A stretch of DNA of 64,000 bases from Paenibacillus borealis (GCF_000758665.1 NZ_CP009285.1:1302001-1366000); one strand, 5' to 3'; positions 19,137-27,691 are shown, counted from the stretch's first letter. A program made the numbers and translations. Notes: generated by a model from the letters alone, not told the origin.

Positions 19137-20130
19137 CGGTTACCTTGCTCTTCGCCGTGCGGCGTTTCGGCTTCGGAGCGATGACCGGAATCGGCCCTGT
19201 GGCTTCGCTGACTACCGGCACTGCCGGTTCAGCGGCAGGGGTCTTCTCTGAGGCTTTGGCCTGTGCCGGTTTTTTCTTGCCGGCCGCAGCCGCCCGCGGT
19301 TTCTTGCCTGTGCCAGTGCCGGTACCGGTGCCGGACAGGGAAGGTCCCGGGTCAGACGGAATATGCTGCACAGCTTCGATACTGGCCTGCAGGGCAGCCA
19401 TCAGATCGATGACATTGTTCTCCTGGCGTGCCGGAGCAATATGGAATTCCTCACCGGCGATCTTGTGCGTGATCAGATCCAGCATCCGCTGGCGGTAATC
19501 ATCAGTATATTTAGCCGGTTCAAAAGGTGTGGACAGCTGGGAGATCAGCAGCTTGGCCATGTCCAGCTCTTTGTCATTGACCATTCCCGGCTCCGGCAGT
19601 CCGGGGACCTGCGATACCGGACGGACCTCGTCCGGGTAATAAATGGTTTCAATCGCCAGGCAGTCGGCGAGGACACGTATAGCAGCCAGACTGCTTTTGG
19701 AGCGGATGGAGATTTTGGCGATCCCGATTTTACCGGTCTGGCGCATCGCCTCCATGAGCAGACGGTAGGCGTTGGCGCCGGCCTGATCGGGGGACAGGTA
19801 GTATGTTTTCTGGAAATAAATCGGGTCAATCTCCGTCAAATCCACGAAATCGAGAATCGTGATGCTCTTGCTGCTCTCCTCGGTTAACTGATCCAGCTCT
19901 TCCTTGTCGAACAGGACAAACTTGCCCTTCTCGTATTCGTAACCCTTGCCGATCTCTTCCCAGGCCACCTCCTTCTCGCACACGGGGCATTTACGCACGT
20001 AGGATAGCGGACTTCCGCATTCTTTATGGATGTAACGCAGCGAGATGTCCTTATCCTCCGTAGCGGAGAACATTTTGACCGGAACATGCACAAGCCCGAA
20101 ACTGATGGCTCCTTTCCAAACGGTATGCAT
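19129..20130 (-). CDS. ku: Non-homologous end joining protein Ku
   Basis: The 333-residue protein has the bacterial Ku core (about residues 1-245), beginning MHTVWKGAISFGLVHVPVKM, with a four-cysteine zinc-like motif in HKECGSPLSYVRKCPVC (about residues 35-52). Ku rings bind broken DNA ends and recruit the ligase. The C-terminal 75 residues are a low-complexity tail: a GT dipeptide run, then lysine- and alanine-rich stretches ending in PKPKRRTAKSKVTGA. Such basic tails enhance DNA binding in other bacteria. The ATG at 20130 follows AGGAGGCG. It heads the operon ku-lig-pol. Two small spore-type genes lie divergently beside it. Confidence 0.95.
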   Translation of the reverse strand: MHTVWKGAISFGLVHVPVKMFSATEDKDISLRYIHKECGSPLSYVRKCPVCEKEVAWEEIGKGYEYEKGKFVLFDKEELDQLTEESSKSITILDFVDLTEIDPIYFQKTYYLSPDQAGANAYRLLMEAMRQTGKIGIAKISIRSKSSLAAIRVLADCLAIETIYYPDEVRPVSQVPGLPEPGMVNDKELDMAKLLISQLSTPFEPAKYTDDYRQRMLDLITHKIAGEEFHIAPARQENNVIDLMAALQASIEAVQHIPSDPGPSLSGTGTGTGTGKKPRAAAAGKKKPAQAKASEKTPAAEPAVPVVSEATGPIPVIAPKPKRRTAKSKVTGA

Positions 20131-20335
20131 GAGAATCGCCTCCTGAGTATTAGTGCTGTTTATAAGTGCTGTATTAAGATGAGTTCACGATCAATATGGC
20201 TTAGTATGACGCGAGGGGGCTTTTTCTAGCCGGGATGCATTATTTGCGATTCATGGGAAAAAATAAAGCTGCTCAGCATAGCAGGCACAATGAGTGAAGA
20301 AGTCATTGCTGGACAGTCATACAAGGGAGGCCGGT

Positions 20336-20515
20336 ATGGAAAAAGATCGGAACAACTGGAGCGACGCCCTGTCCGAGCAGGATATCCCGGCGGAGGCTGT
20401 CGATTGGGAGAGCATTATTGCGGACCCGGAGGAAGAGGAGCTGTACGGTGAGGCCGGACTGCTTGATGCCGATGCAACCATCGGCGAACTTCCTGCGGAA
20501 GATGAGGATGAATAG
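20336..20515 (+). CDS. Small acidic protein of unknown function
   Basis: This 59-residue protein starts at ATG 20336, 5 nt after AAGGGAGG. It is strongly acidic (many E and D, ending ELPAEDEDE), with no cysteine, no membrane segment and no recognised domain. It precedes an SspH-like gene by 12 nt, so the two are probably co-transcribed, perhaps in the forespore. The longer reading frame beginning at 20294 lacks a ribosome site. I do not recognise a family. Confidence 0.6.
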   Translation: MEKDRNNWSDALSEQDIPAEAVDWESIIADPEEEELYGEAGLLDADATIGELPAEDEDE

Positions 20516-20527
20516 GGAGGCGAGACA

Positions 20528-20713
20528 ATGGATGTGAAACGTGCGGAGGATATTTACGCCTCCAAGGATAGGATTGCTGTCCATCTCGATGGAGAGCCGG
20601 TATGGATTGAGCATGTGGATACGGATAACGGCATGGCCACTGTACAAGTAGGCTCCCGGCCGGATAATACACGGACAGTTGGCGTAGACCGGCTGGAGGA
20701 GCAGGGAAGCTAG
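20528..20713 (+). CDS. sspH: Small acid-soluble spore protein, H-type
   Basis: The 61-residue product resembles SspH proteins of Bacillus spores in length and pattern: MDVKRAEDIYAS at the start, then a strand-rich core with PVWIEHVDTDNGMATVQV and a final VDRLEE. H-type SASPs are minor spore-core proteins made in the forespore under sigma-G. The ATG at 20528 follows GGGAGGCGAGAC. It is linked to the upstream acidic gene and sits beside ku, whose B. subtilis homologue is also spore-associated. A terminator follows at 20812. Confidence 0.75.
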   Translation: MDVKRAEDIYASKDRIAVHLDGEPVWIEHVDTDNGMATVQVGSRPDNTRTVGVDRLEEQGS

Positions 20714-20811
20714 ACAGGTTGATGTATACCTGGGCAGCGGCCGGATGAGATGAGTAAGTACGGATAGGAACGGATGAGCACGGCTAAGGCAGCTCAGGAA
20801 AGAATATATAG

Positions 20812-20849
20812 AAAACCGGTTGAGGAGGTATCCGATCAGCCGGTTTTTT
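20812..20849 (+). terminator. Terminator after sspH
   Basis: AAAACCGG (20812-20819) pairs with CCGGTTTT (20840-20847) and is followed by a T-run. The loop of 20 nt is somewhat long. Confidence 0.6.
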
Positions 20850-20883
20850 GTGTAGTTTAGGAAATTATGCGATGTATTGGTGA

Positions 20884-21076
20884 GTCCCCCGAAGGGAGTT
20901 AGGTGTAAAAACAAGTGTGACCGGCGAAGGGGAAACGAGCCAAATGTATATGAAAAACCGAATACAATGTGTTGCTGTGAGGGTATACGAGCCAAATGTA
21001 TGCGAAAAACCGAATACAATGTGTGACTGCGAGGGTATACGGGCCAAATGTATGTGAAAAACCGAATACAATGTGC
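20884..21076. repeat. 52-bp tandem repeat, three clear copies plus one decayed
   Basis: Units begin at 20936, 20988 and 21040 and share GAGCCAAATGTAT, then GAAAAACCGAATACAATGTG, then GAGGGTATAC. The segment 20884-20935 is a weaker fourth copy (TGTGACCGGCGAAGGG matches the unit's last third). The last copy is cut at about 21076. There is no plausible gene here. The gap 20714-21226 holds the terminator, this array and a short leader for the next gene. Confidence 0.85.
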
Positions 21077-21202
21077 TGGAAGGGGGCTGGGTGGTCAACA
21101 TGAGGAGTTAGATCTCTTAGAAATATGCCAGAAGTTGAGTAGCCTCGTCCGGAAAAAAGATCATATTAGAGCTGACACAAAGGTTGACGGAATGCGCCGG
21201 AA

Positions 21203-21222
21203 CCCCCTATATTTGGGGGGAG
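21203..21222 (+). promoter_or_regulatory. Hairpin that contains the ribosome binding site of the next gene
   Basis: CCCCC (21203-21207) and GGGGG (21215-21219) form a stem with a 7-nt loop. The G-run is part of GGGGGGAG, the Shine-Dalgarno sequence of the TTG start at 21227. Pairing would hide the site, so translation may be kept low or conditional. Confidence 0.45.
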
Positions 21223-21226
21223 AATT

Positions 21227-22216
21227 TTGACGAAAAGAGATGGTAGCGTGCGTCCCATTTTGCTTGGCGTCTGTTCGGCGCTGTTTTTTGCGGTAACGTT
21301 TGTGCTTAACCGGAGGATGGAGCTTGCAGGAGGAAGCTGGGCCTGGAGCGCGTCGCTGCGGTATTTCTTTACCCTGCCGTTTCTGCTGGTTATTGTGGCT
21401 GGAAGAGGTCGGCTGAGGCCGCTGCTGGCTGCGATGAGAGAACGTCCGGGGGCCTGGCTGTTATGGGGGACGGTTGGCTTCGGCCTGTTCTATGCGCCTA
21501 TTTGCTTCGCGGCTGCGTATGCACCGGGCTGGCTGACGGCAGGGACCTGGCAGATCACGATTATATCAGGTTCGCTGCTTGCCCCCTTCTTCGGACAATG
21601 GATCAGCGGCCCCTCCGGTTCTGTATACATAAGAGGTAAAATCCCGCTCCGCGGGCTGCTCCTGTCCCTGATCATTCTGGCCGGAGTAGCGCTGCTGCAG
21701 GCTGAGCATGCGCGTGAGCTGGCTCCATCCCAGGTACTCCTGGGCATCCTTCCGGTACTGCTCGCCTCCTTCGCTTATCCGCTCGGCAACCGCAAGACGA
21801 TGGAACTGTGCGGCGACCGGCTGGATGTATTCCAGCGGGTTCTGGGCATGACGCTGGCCAGCCTGCCTTTCTGGCTGCTGGTAAGCCTGTATGGCCTGAC
21901 AGATGCAGGTCTGCCGTCTTCCTCACAAGTCGGGCAGTCGGTAATCGTTGCATTATCTTCCGGCATAATCGCTACCGTACTCTTTTTCCAGGCTACAGAT
22001 ATGGTCCGTAACAGTATGAGCGGTCTGGCAGGCGTTGAAGCAACCCAGTCGCTGGAGGTATTATTTGCCTTGCTCGGTGAAATGCTGATCCTTGCTTCGC
22101 CGCTGCCCTCACTTCTGTCATGGGTCGGGATTGCAGTCATTATTGCCGGAATGGCGCTGCACAGCCTGTTCTCCAGGCATCCGGGAGACGCTGCTCCGGA
22201 AGCGGTGAAGCAGTAA
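21227..22216 (+). CDS. DMT superfamily exporter (EmrE-like multidrug resistance family)
   Basis: The 329-residue protein has ten hydrophobic segments in the layout of drug/metabolite transporters, with two five-helix repeats. Its longer loop after the fourth helix (ISGPSGSVYIRGKIPLRG) and the segment GVEATQSLEVLFALLGE near the eighth or ninth helix match the multidrug resistance efflux subgroup of Firmicutes. The start is TTG at 21227, 4 nt after a G-rich ribosome site that lies in a hairpin. The gene stands alone before the tsa operon. The substrate cannot be told. Confidence 0.82.
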   Translation: MTKRDGSVRPILLGVCSALFFAVTFVLNRRMELAGGSWAWSASLRYFFTLPFLLVIVAGRGRLRPLLAAMRERPGAWLLWGTVGFGLFYAPICFAAAYAPGWLTAGTWQITIISGSLLAPFFGQWISGPSGSVYIRGKIPLRGLLLSLIILAGVALLQAEHARELAPSQVLLGILPVLLASFAYPLGNRKTMELCGDRLDVFQRVLGMTLASLPFWLLVSLYGLTDAGLPSSSQVGQSVIVALSSGIIATVLFFQATDMVRNSMSGLAGVEATQSLEVLFALLGEMLILASPLPSLLSWVGIAVIIAGMALHSLFSRHPGDAAPEAVKQ

Positions 22217-22247
22217 GCGTGATCTGCCCAGAGTTGACCGCGGCCTG

Positions 22248-22276
22248 TTGCGGTGCAAGTATCATACCGATATAAT
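22248..22276 (+). promoter_or_regulatory. Probable promoter of the tsaE-tsaB-rimI-tsaD operon
   Basis: TTGCGG (22248-22253) and TATAAT (22271-22276) are 17 nt apart, about 50 nt upstream of tsaE. Confidence 0.5.
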
Positions 22277-22328
22277 TAAAAGTATTGTTAACCGTTAAGG
22301 TATATTCTAAAAGGTGGTAGTTGCAGTT

Positions 22329-22820
22329 TTGGACAATTATATTGAGACGGTGTTTACTTACCGTTCCTCCAGCCTTCAGGACACTGAGGCGCTTGCATCC
22401 GCCATCGCAGCCGTGTCAGAGCCGGGTATGGTGATCGGCCTCGACGGTGATCTGGGTGCAGGCAAAACAGCGTTCTCCCAGTGCTACGCCCGCCACTTAG
22501 GAGTGGAGGGAATTGTGAACAGTCCTACTTTTACAATTATCAAAGAGTATGAGGGACGTCTGCCGCTGTATCATATGGATGTATACCGGATTTCACTCCA
22601 GGAAGCGGATGAGCTGGGGCTGGAAGAGTATTTCTACGGCCAGGGAGTAAGCCTGGTGGAATGGAGCAGTATCATTACGGACCTGATGCCCCCGCGGCAT
22701 CTGCATATAGAGCTGAAGACAGCCGGCCCGGACGAACGTGATATTACGGTGACCGGAATCGGGGAGCCTTACGGCGAAGTCTGCCGGGCGCTGATCCAGA
22801 AGTGGGGTAAAGAAACATGA
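22329..22820 (+). CDS. tsaE: tRNA threonylcarbamoyladenosine biosynthesis ATPase TsaE
   Basis: This P-loop protein of 163 residues works with TsaB and TsaD to place the t6A modification at position 37 of ANN-decoding tRNAs. Walker A GDLGAGKTA is at about residues 41-49. The family motifs NSPTFTI, YHMDVYR and VEWSS follow in order. I place the start at TTG 22329, about 10 nt after AAAAGGTGG. An upstream in-frame GTG at 22314 overlaps that ribosome site and is unlikely. It overlaps tsaB by 4 nt. Confidence 0.93.
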   Translation: MDNYIETVFTYRSSSLQDTEALASAIAAVSEPGMVIGLDGDLGAGKTAFSQCYARHLGVEGIVNSPTFTIIKEYEGRLPLYHMDVYRISLQEADELGLEEYFYGQGVSLVEWSSIITDLMPPRHLHIELKTAGPDERDITVTGIGEPYGEVCRALIQKWGKET

Positions 22821-23650
22821 CGAATCTGAATAATGAGCCGCGCAAGCGGTTTTTGGCGCTGGATACATCAACGGCAGTACTGGGGGTGGCGGTTACCTGG
22901 AACGGGGAGCTGCTGCATGAGATCAATGCTTCCGGCGAACGGAATCATTCGGTACATCTGCTGCCGATCATTGAGCAGGCGCTGCAGGCCTCGGCTACTG
23001 CCGCAGACATGATCGGCGGGATTGCAGTGGGTGTCGGTCCCGGATCGTACACCGGGACACGGATTGCCGTAACCGCGGCCAAAACACTGGCCTGGGCCTG
23101 GAACGTACCGGTCACCGGCGTGTCCAGCCTGCATGCGCTGGCGTGGGGCGGATATCATGCCGCGACTGTTCAGCAGGAGGCCGGACAGGCTGATGTGCCG
23201 ACCTCGGACGGGGCTGCAGGCCCGGACTGGATCATCCCGCTGATTGACGCGCGCCGCGGACAAGCTTATACTGCGCTATTCGCTGCGGACGGGGACAACC
23301 CTCCACAGCGGCTTGCGCCTGATGCCATCCGCCTGATGGCAGACTGGGTGCAGGAGCTCGGAGAGCGGCTGAAGGCCGCTGCAGCCGAAGGTATGATACC
23401 GGGTAAGCTATGGTTCACCGGAGACACGGCACTGCACGGAAGTGCAGCATCGCTGGCTCCGCTTGCCGGAGCGGGCAGTGTTCAGGCGCTGCCTTACGAA
23501 CTCGAAGGCCGCTGGACCGGATTCTTGGCCGAAGCGGGCATCTATGAGCAAAGCGCAGATGTTCACGTATTGATTCCCAATTATACGCAGCTTACCGAAG
23601 CGGAGGCTAATCTTCGCCGGAGCAGTGAAGGGAGCCTGAATAAAGGATGA
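22817..23650 (+). CDS. tsaB: tRNA threonylcarbamoyladenosine biosynthesis protein TsaB
   Basis: The 277-residue ASKHA-fold protein is the non-catalytic partner of TsaD. It begins RFLALDTSTAVLGVAV and contains GVGPGSYTGTRIAVTAAKTLAW, the family signature, near residues 70-95. The middle and C-terminal parts are variable, as usual; a TsaB of about 240 residues is common, so this one is slightly long because of an insert near residues 117-135. The ATG overlaps the tsaE stop and its own stop overlaps rimI, giving a tightly coupled operon. Confidence 0.93.
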   Translation: MTNLNNEPRKRFLALDTSTAVLGVAVTWNGELLHEINASGERNHSVHLLPIIEQALQASATAADMIGGIAVGVGPGSYTGTRIAVTAAKTLAWAWNVPVTGVSSLHALAWGGYHAATVQQEAGQADVPTSDGAAGPDWIIPLIDARRGQAYTALFAADGDNPPQRLAPDAIRLMADWVQELGERLKAAAAEGMIPGKLWFTGDTALHGSAASLAPLAGAGSVQALPYELEGRWTGFLAEAGIYEQSADVHVLIPNYTQLTEAEANLRRSSEGSLNKG

Positions 23651-24171
23651 CGGTATCGGAACCAGGAAGAGATCAGGGGACTGAGCTTGTTTTTCGCCTG
23701 ATGCGGCTTGAGGATATCCCGGAGATTCTTGTGATTGAACGTGAAGCCTTCACCATGCCCTGGACGGAGGAAGCCTTCCGCAACGAGCTGGGCCATAATC
23801 ATTTTGCTAAATATATGGTAATGGAGTTGGAGGGTCATATTATCGGCTATGCCGGGATGTGGGCGATAGTGGATGAGGCGCATGTGACGAATATCGCGCT
23901 GCTGGAGGCCTACCGGGGACGCAAATGGGGGGACCGGCTGCTGGACGAGCTGATGAAGACGGCGGCTTACCTCGGCATGAAATCCATAACACTTGAAGTG
24001 CGGGTCTCGAATGAGGTGGCCCAGAATTTATACCGCAAAAAAGGCTTCCGTCCTGCCGGCACCCGCAAGGGCTACTATTCAGACAACCGTGAGGATGCGC
24101 TCATCATGTGGGCGGATCTGCCGGAGTACGGGGAGCAAGGATTGACGGAAGGAAGCGTGGACTTGAAATGA
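23647..24171 (+). CDS. rimI: Ribosomal protein S18-alanine N-acetyltransferase
   Basis: The 174-residue GNAT acetyltransferase is of the RimI type, which acetylates the N-terminus of ribosomal protein S18. The acetyl-CoA binding loop is seen in RGRKWGDRLLDELM (about residues 90-103). The motif EVRVSNEVAQNLYRKKGF, followed by RKGYYSDNREDALIMW, is the RimI C-terminal signature. It overlaps tsaB by 4 nt and tsaD by 4 nt, the conserved order in Firmicutes. Confidence 0.93.
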   Translation: MTVSEPGRDQGTELVFRLMRLEDIPEILVIEREAFTMPWTEEAFRNELGHNHFAKYMVMELEGHIIGYAGMWAIVDEAHVTNIALLEAYRGRKWGDRLLDELMKTAAYLGMKSITLEVRVSNEVAQNLYRKKGFRPAGTRKGYYSDNREDALIMWADLPEYGEQGLTEGSVDLK

Positions 24172-25217
24172 AGACAGAAACGGGCGCGCTTAAGCCTGTA
24201 TATATACTTGCCATTGAAACGAGCTGTGACGAAACTTCAGTAGCTGTAGTCAAAGACGGCTGTGAAGTGTTATCCAATATTATCTCCAGCCAGATTGAGA
24301 CCCACCGGGCATTCGGCGGCGTGGTGCCAGAAGTGGCCTCCCGCAAGCATGTAGAGGTGATTACGCTGGTCATTGAGGAAGCTTTGAGCGTGGCGGCAAT
24401 CTCGCCGCAGGACCTGACGGCAGTCGCGGTCACCCAGGGGCCGGGGCTTGTCGGGGCGCTGCTGGTCGGTGTCGTGGCGGCCAAAAGCCTGGCGCTGGCC
24501 TGGGGCAAGCCGCTCATCGGCACCCATCATATTGCCGGTCATATCTATGCCAACCGGCTGGTCAAGGAACTGCAGTATCCCAATATGACGCTGGTGGTAT
24601 CCGGCGGTCATACAGAGCTGGTTCTGATGGAGCGGGAAGGTGAATTCCAGATCATCGGCCGTACCCGGGACGATGCTGTAGGGGAAGCCTATGACAAAGT
24701 GGCACGGGCGCTGGGCTTTCCTTATCCCGGCGGTCCCCATGTAGACCGGCTGGCGCGTGAAGCGGAGGAAGCCTTTCCCCTGCCGCGTGTGTGGCTGGAG
24801 CCGGGCTCGTATGATTTCAGCCTCAGCGGCCTGAAGTCCGCTGTACTCAATGCGGTTAACCAGAGCAAGATGAAGGGGCTGGAGCCGGATGTGGCCGGAA
24901 TCGCCCGCGGCTTCCAGGAATCCGTCGTTGAGGTGCTGGTTGAGAAGGCTGTGCGTGCCGTCCGTGAGTTCAGCGCGGGGCAGCTTTTGCTCTGCGGAGG
25001 AGTGGCTGCGAACAAGGGCCTCCGTGAAGCTTTGACCTTGAGATGCGCCGCAGAAGGGATCGAGCTAATCATCCCGCCGCCGGTCTATTGCACCGATAAC
25101 GCAGCGATGATCGGGGCCGCTGCTTATGTCAAATGGAAGCATGAAGGTGGGATTCCGCTGGATATGGTCGCCGATCCCGGCTTCTCGCTGGAGAAATGGT
25201 CTGTATCTGCCTATTGA
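24168..25217 (+). CDS. tsaD: tRNA N6-adenosine threonylcarbamoyltransferase TsaD
   Basis: The 349-residue enzyme transfers the threonylcarbamoyl group to A37 of tRNA. It starts with YILAIETSCDETSVAVV, has the metal-binding THHIAGHIYANRL (HxxxH, about residues 119-131) and the nucleotide loop VSGGHTEL, and ends with the expected DNAAMIGAAAY segment. I use ATG 24168, which overlaps the rimI stop as ATGA. A longer frame from 24108 lies inside rimI and is not needed. In B. subtilis the next gene would be the ABC-F gene ydiF; here about 19 kb of other DNA follows. Confidence 0.96.
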   Translation: MKTETGALKPVYILAIETSCDETSVAVVKDGCEVLSNIISSQIETHRAFGGVVPEVASRKHVEVITLVIEEALSVAAISPQDLTAVAVTQGPGLVGALLVGVVAAKSLALAWGKPLIGTHHIAGHIYANRLVKELQYPNMTLVVSGGHTELVLMEREGEFQIIGRTRDDAVGEAYDKVARALGFPYPGGPHVDRLAREAEEAFPLPRVWLEPGSYDFSLSGLKSAVLNAVNQSKMKGLEPDVAGIARGFQESVVEVLVEKAVRAVREFSAGQLLLCGGVAANKGLREALTLRCAAEGIELIIPPPVYCTDNAAMIGAAAYVKWKHEGGIPLDMVADPGFSLEKWSVSAY

Positions 25218-25273
25218 CTTCTTTTGGAGAAGCCGGGTATAATCATTTCAATTCATAAATCTTATATTTGAAC

Positions 25274-25586
25274 AAACGCGATGATTGGAAGCAGTAAGGT
25301 GACTCCGGGATAAGAGAGCTGCGGGTGGGTGCGACGCAGTCGAAGGAGACCTGAACTCGTCCGGGAGCGGAGCGGTGGAAGCAGGGTACTCCTGGAACAG
25401 GGAGTGCTGGCCGGTGCAGAACTTAGACCGGACCCTTTCGTACACCGTTACGGCTGACCTCCGTAAGAAGGTTGTTGAGTGGATACCGCAGGCGCAGCAG
25501 CACAACCGCTGATCCGGGTATCAACAAGAGTGGTACCGCGAGGGTGAACAACCTGTCGTCTCTTGAATGAGATGGCAGGTTTTTTT
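25274..25586 (+). promoter_or_regulatory. T-box leader 1 (leucine)
   Basis: The stem I elements are present: AGTAA near the 5' side, then AGAGAGCTGCG-loop-CGCAG, then a specifier loop GAACTCG with CTC (leucine) at 25356-25358. The conserved T-box sequence AAGAGTGGTACCGCG is at 25526-25540. The terminator follows, with arms 25551-25562 and 25569-25580 and a T7 run. Uncharged tRNA-Leu would stabilise the antiterminator. It controls the downstream leuA together with a second copy. Confidence 0.88.
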
Positions 25587-25616
25587 GTGCGCTTGTATAG
25601 GCACCCATAGAATTAC

Positions 25617-25934
25617 ACGCAATGAACGGGAGCAGTAGACGGCCAAGGTGAACAGAGAGCTGCGGGTGGTGCGACGCAGTCACCGGAGGCCGGCGAATCT
25701 CGCCCGTGAGCGGAGCGGCGGAAGGAGCTTCAGGTACGCCGTTACGGATGTCCCCGTTACCGGACTGTTTGTATCCCCCGGGCTTACCCTTAAGGTAGCA
25801 GGGAGATATGAAGCGGAGCTGGACGCAGCTTGGGCTTACCTGGATTGGATTAGGATCAGGAGCCTATGCGTCAAAAAGAGTGGTACCGCGGAGGGGTGAC
25901 CCGCCGTCTCTTTAATTAGAGACGGCGGTTTTTT
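25617..25934 (+). promoter_or_regulatory. T-box leader 2 (leucine), in tandem
   Basis: A second complete T-box follows within 40 nt. It has GCAGTAG, AGAGAGCTGCG-loop-CGCAG, and a specifier loop GAATCTCG with CTC at 25699-25701. The T-box AAGAGTGGTACCGCGG is at 25876-25891, and a perfect 10-bp terminator stem CCGCCGTCTC/GAGACGGCGG (25901-25928) is followed by a T-run. The two leaders are alike but not identical in the variable regions. Confidence 0.88.
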
Positions 25935-26000
25935 GTGTTATTTGGAGTTGATCTGGAAGACAATGCAGGCTGAATGAAACCAATTTGAGGAGGATGAACA

Positions 26001-27563
26001 ATGATTATTCCGGTAAAGAAACGAATTCAGATTTTTGACACGACGCTGCGTGACGGAGAGCAGGCCCCCGGGGCGAGCCTTACCCCGGAACAGAAAATCA
26101 TTCTGGCCGGCAAGCTGGCGGAGCTGGGCGTGGATGTCATGGAGCCGGGCTTCCCCGTATCCAGTCCGGGTGACTTTGCAGCGGTGGAGACCATTTCCCG
26201 CAAGATTCAGGGCGTGGAGATCTGCGGCTTCGCCCGCGCAGTCAAAGGGGATATCGATGCTGCTGTACGGGCGACCCGGGATGCGGAGCGGCGGCGGATT
26301 CATCTGTTCATCTCCTCCTCGGACATTCACCTGCGCCATCAGCTGCGCAAGAGCCGGCCTGAGGTGGTTGCGGCCGCACGCGAAATGACGGCGTATGCCC
26401 GCCAGTTCAGCGATGTGGTGGAATTCACCGCGATGGATGCTGCGCGGACGGGAATCGACGATCTGATCGAGATGGTTGAGGCGGTGATTGAAGAAGGCGC
26501 AACAATTATCAACCTGCCCGATACGGTAGGGTATGCGCTGCCGCAGGAATACGGGGAGATGTTCCGGCGTGTGCGGCTCGGTGCGCGGGGCGGCGACAAG
26601 GTCATCTACAGTGCCCACTGTCATAACGACCTGGGGCTGGCTGTAGCGAACAGCCTGGCGGCGATTGCCGGCGGCGCCACTCAAATCGAGGTCACCGTCA
26701 ATGGTGTTGGCGAGCGTACCGGCAATTGTGCGCTGGAGGAGCTGGTTATGGCGCTGGAAACACGGGGGGATTCTATCGGTGCAGAGACAGGCATCCGGCT
26801 TGAGAAGCTGTACGATACCTCGCGTATGATCAGCGGGGCGATGCATTTCCCGATCGCCTTCAACAAGCCGGTCGTCGGCCGGAACGCCTTCCAGCATGAA
26901 TCCGGCATCCATCAGGACGGCTTGCTCAAGGACCGCAGCACGTACGAGATTATGGACCCGGAGCGGCTGGGCATCCCGCGCAGCATGATTATCCTCGGCA
27001 AGCATTCCGGCAGGCATGCGCTGAAGGACCGCGCGGCGAAGTATGGCATTGCCCTGGATCCGGCGGAGCTGGACGCGCTCTACGAATCCTTCAAGGAAAC
27101 CGCTGACCGCCAGAAGGCTGTCAGCGATGATGAGCTGCTGCGGATGGTCAGCAGCACCACCGGGCAGCAGGCGCAGGTCTATGCGCTCGGCGAGGTGCAG
27201 GTCCTGGCAGGCAGCGCTCCGCGCCGCGTAGCCGCCGTAACGGTGCGCCATCTGCAGAGCGGCGCAGAAACCACGCACACCAGCACCGGAGACGGGCCGC
27301 TGGAAGCGATCATTGCCGCGATCGGGCAAGGGATTGCTGAGGATATTCGCTTTGACGGGCTGGAGCTGCACTCTCTCGGCAGCGGCGGAGATGCCCAGGC
27401 TGAAGCTGCCGTCATGGTGGAATGGAAGGACGCCAAATTCCGCGGCACGGCCATCCATCACGATATCGTGATGGCAGCGGGAATCGCTTATATAGCCGCC
27501 TGTAATGCAGCGCTGCTGTCGGAATCGGCTGCGGATTCTCCGGACACAGCGGTGAACGGCTAA
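26001..27563 (+). CDS. leuA: 2-isopropylmalate synthase
   Basis: The 520-residue enzyme condenses acetyl-CoA with 2-ketoisovalerate, the first step of leucine synthesis. The DRE-TIM barrel begins IFDTTLRDGEQAPG (residues 11-24), with the metal-binding HCHNDLGLAVANS at about 204-216 and NGVGERTGNCALEE. After a linker the LeuA allosteric domain (about 390-500) binds leucine for feedback inhibition. The ATG at 26001 follows GAGGAGG. The gene stands alone behind two leucine T-boxes, which supports leuA over citramalate or homocitrate synthase. A terminator follows. Confidence 0.95.
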   Translation: MIIPVKKRIQIFDTTLRDGEQAPGASLTPEQKIILAGKLAELGVDVMEPGFPVSSPGDFAAVETISRKIQGVEICGFARAVKGDIDAAVRATRDAERRRIHLFISSSDIHLRHQLRKSRPEVVAAAREMTAYARQFSDVVEFTAMDAARTGIDDLIEMVEAVIEEGATIINLPDTVGYALPQEYGEMFRRVRLGARGGDKVIYSAHCHNDLGLAVANSLAAIAGGATQIEVTVNGVGERTGNCALEELVMALETRGDSIGAETGIRLEKLYDTSRMISGAMHFPIAFNKPVVGRNAFQHESGIHQDGLLKDRSTYEIMDPERLGIPRSMIILGKHSGRHALKDRAAKYGIALDPAELDALYESFKETADRQKAVSDDELLRMVSSTTGQQAQVYALGEVQVLAGSAPRRVAAVTVRHLQSGAETTHTSTGDGPLEAIIAAIGQGIAEDIRFDGLELHSLGSGGDAQAEAAVMVEWKDAKFRGTAIHHDIVMAAGIAYIAACNAALLSESAADSPDTAVNG

Positions 27564-27599
27564 GGCTTACCCAGCATGCAGCATTAGACACTTCACGGA

Positions 27600-27643
27600 C
27601 GCGTCTTGCCGATGTCACTCAGACACGGCGGGGCGCGTTTTTT
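27600..27643 (+). terminator. Terminator after leuA
   Basis: GCGTCTTGCCG (27601-27611) pairs with CGGCGGGGCGC (27626-27636) including three G-U pairs, followed by six T residues. Confidence 0.7.
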
Positions 27644-27691
27644 AGCGATAACTCCGAAGAAGCCGCACGGGGGTGGCTGGTGCCGGCGGCC

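Noticed and set aside
25648..25899. 83-residue frame inside the second T-box leader
   Set aside because: The sequence is explained base by base by conserved T-box structure.
25938..27461. Long open frame antisense to leuA
   Set aside because: leuA is certain on the other strand; the antisense product has no known domain or ribosome site.
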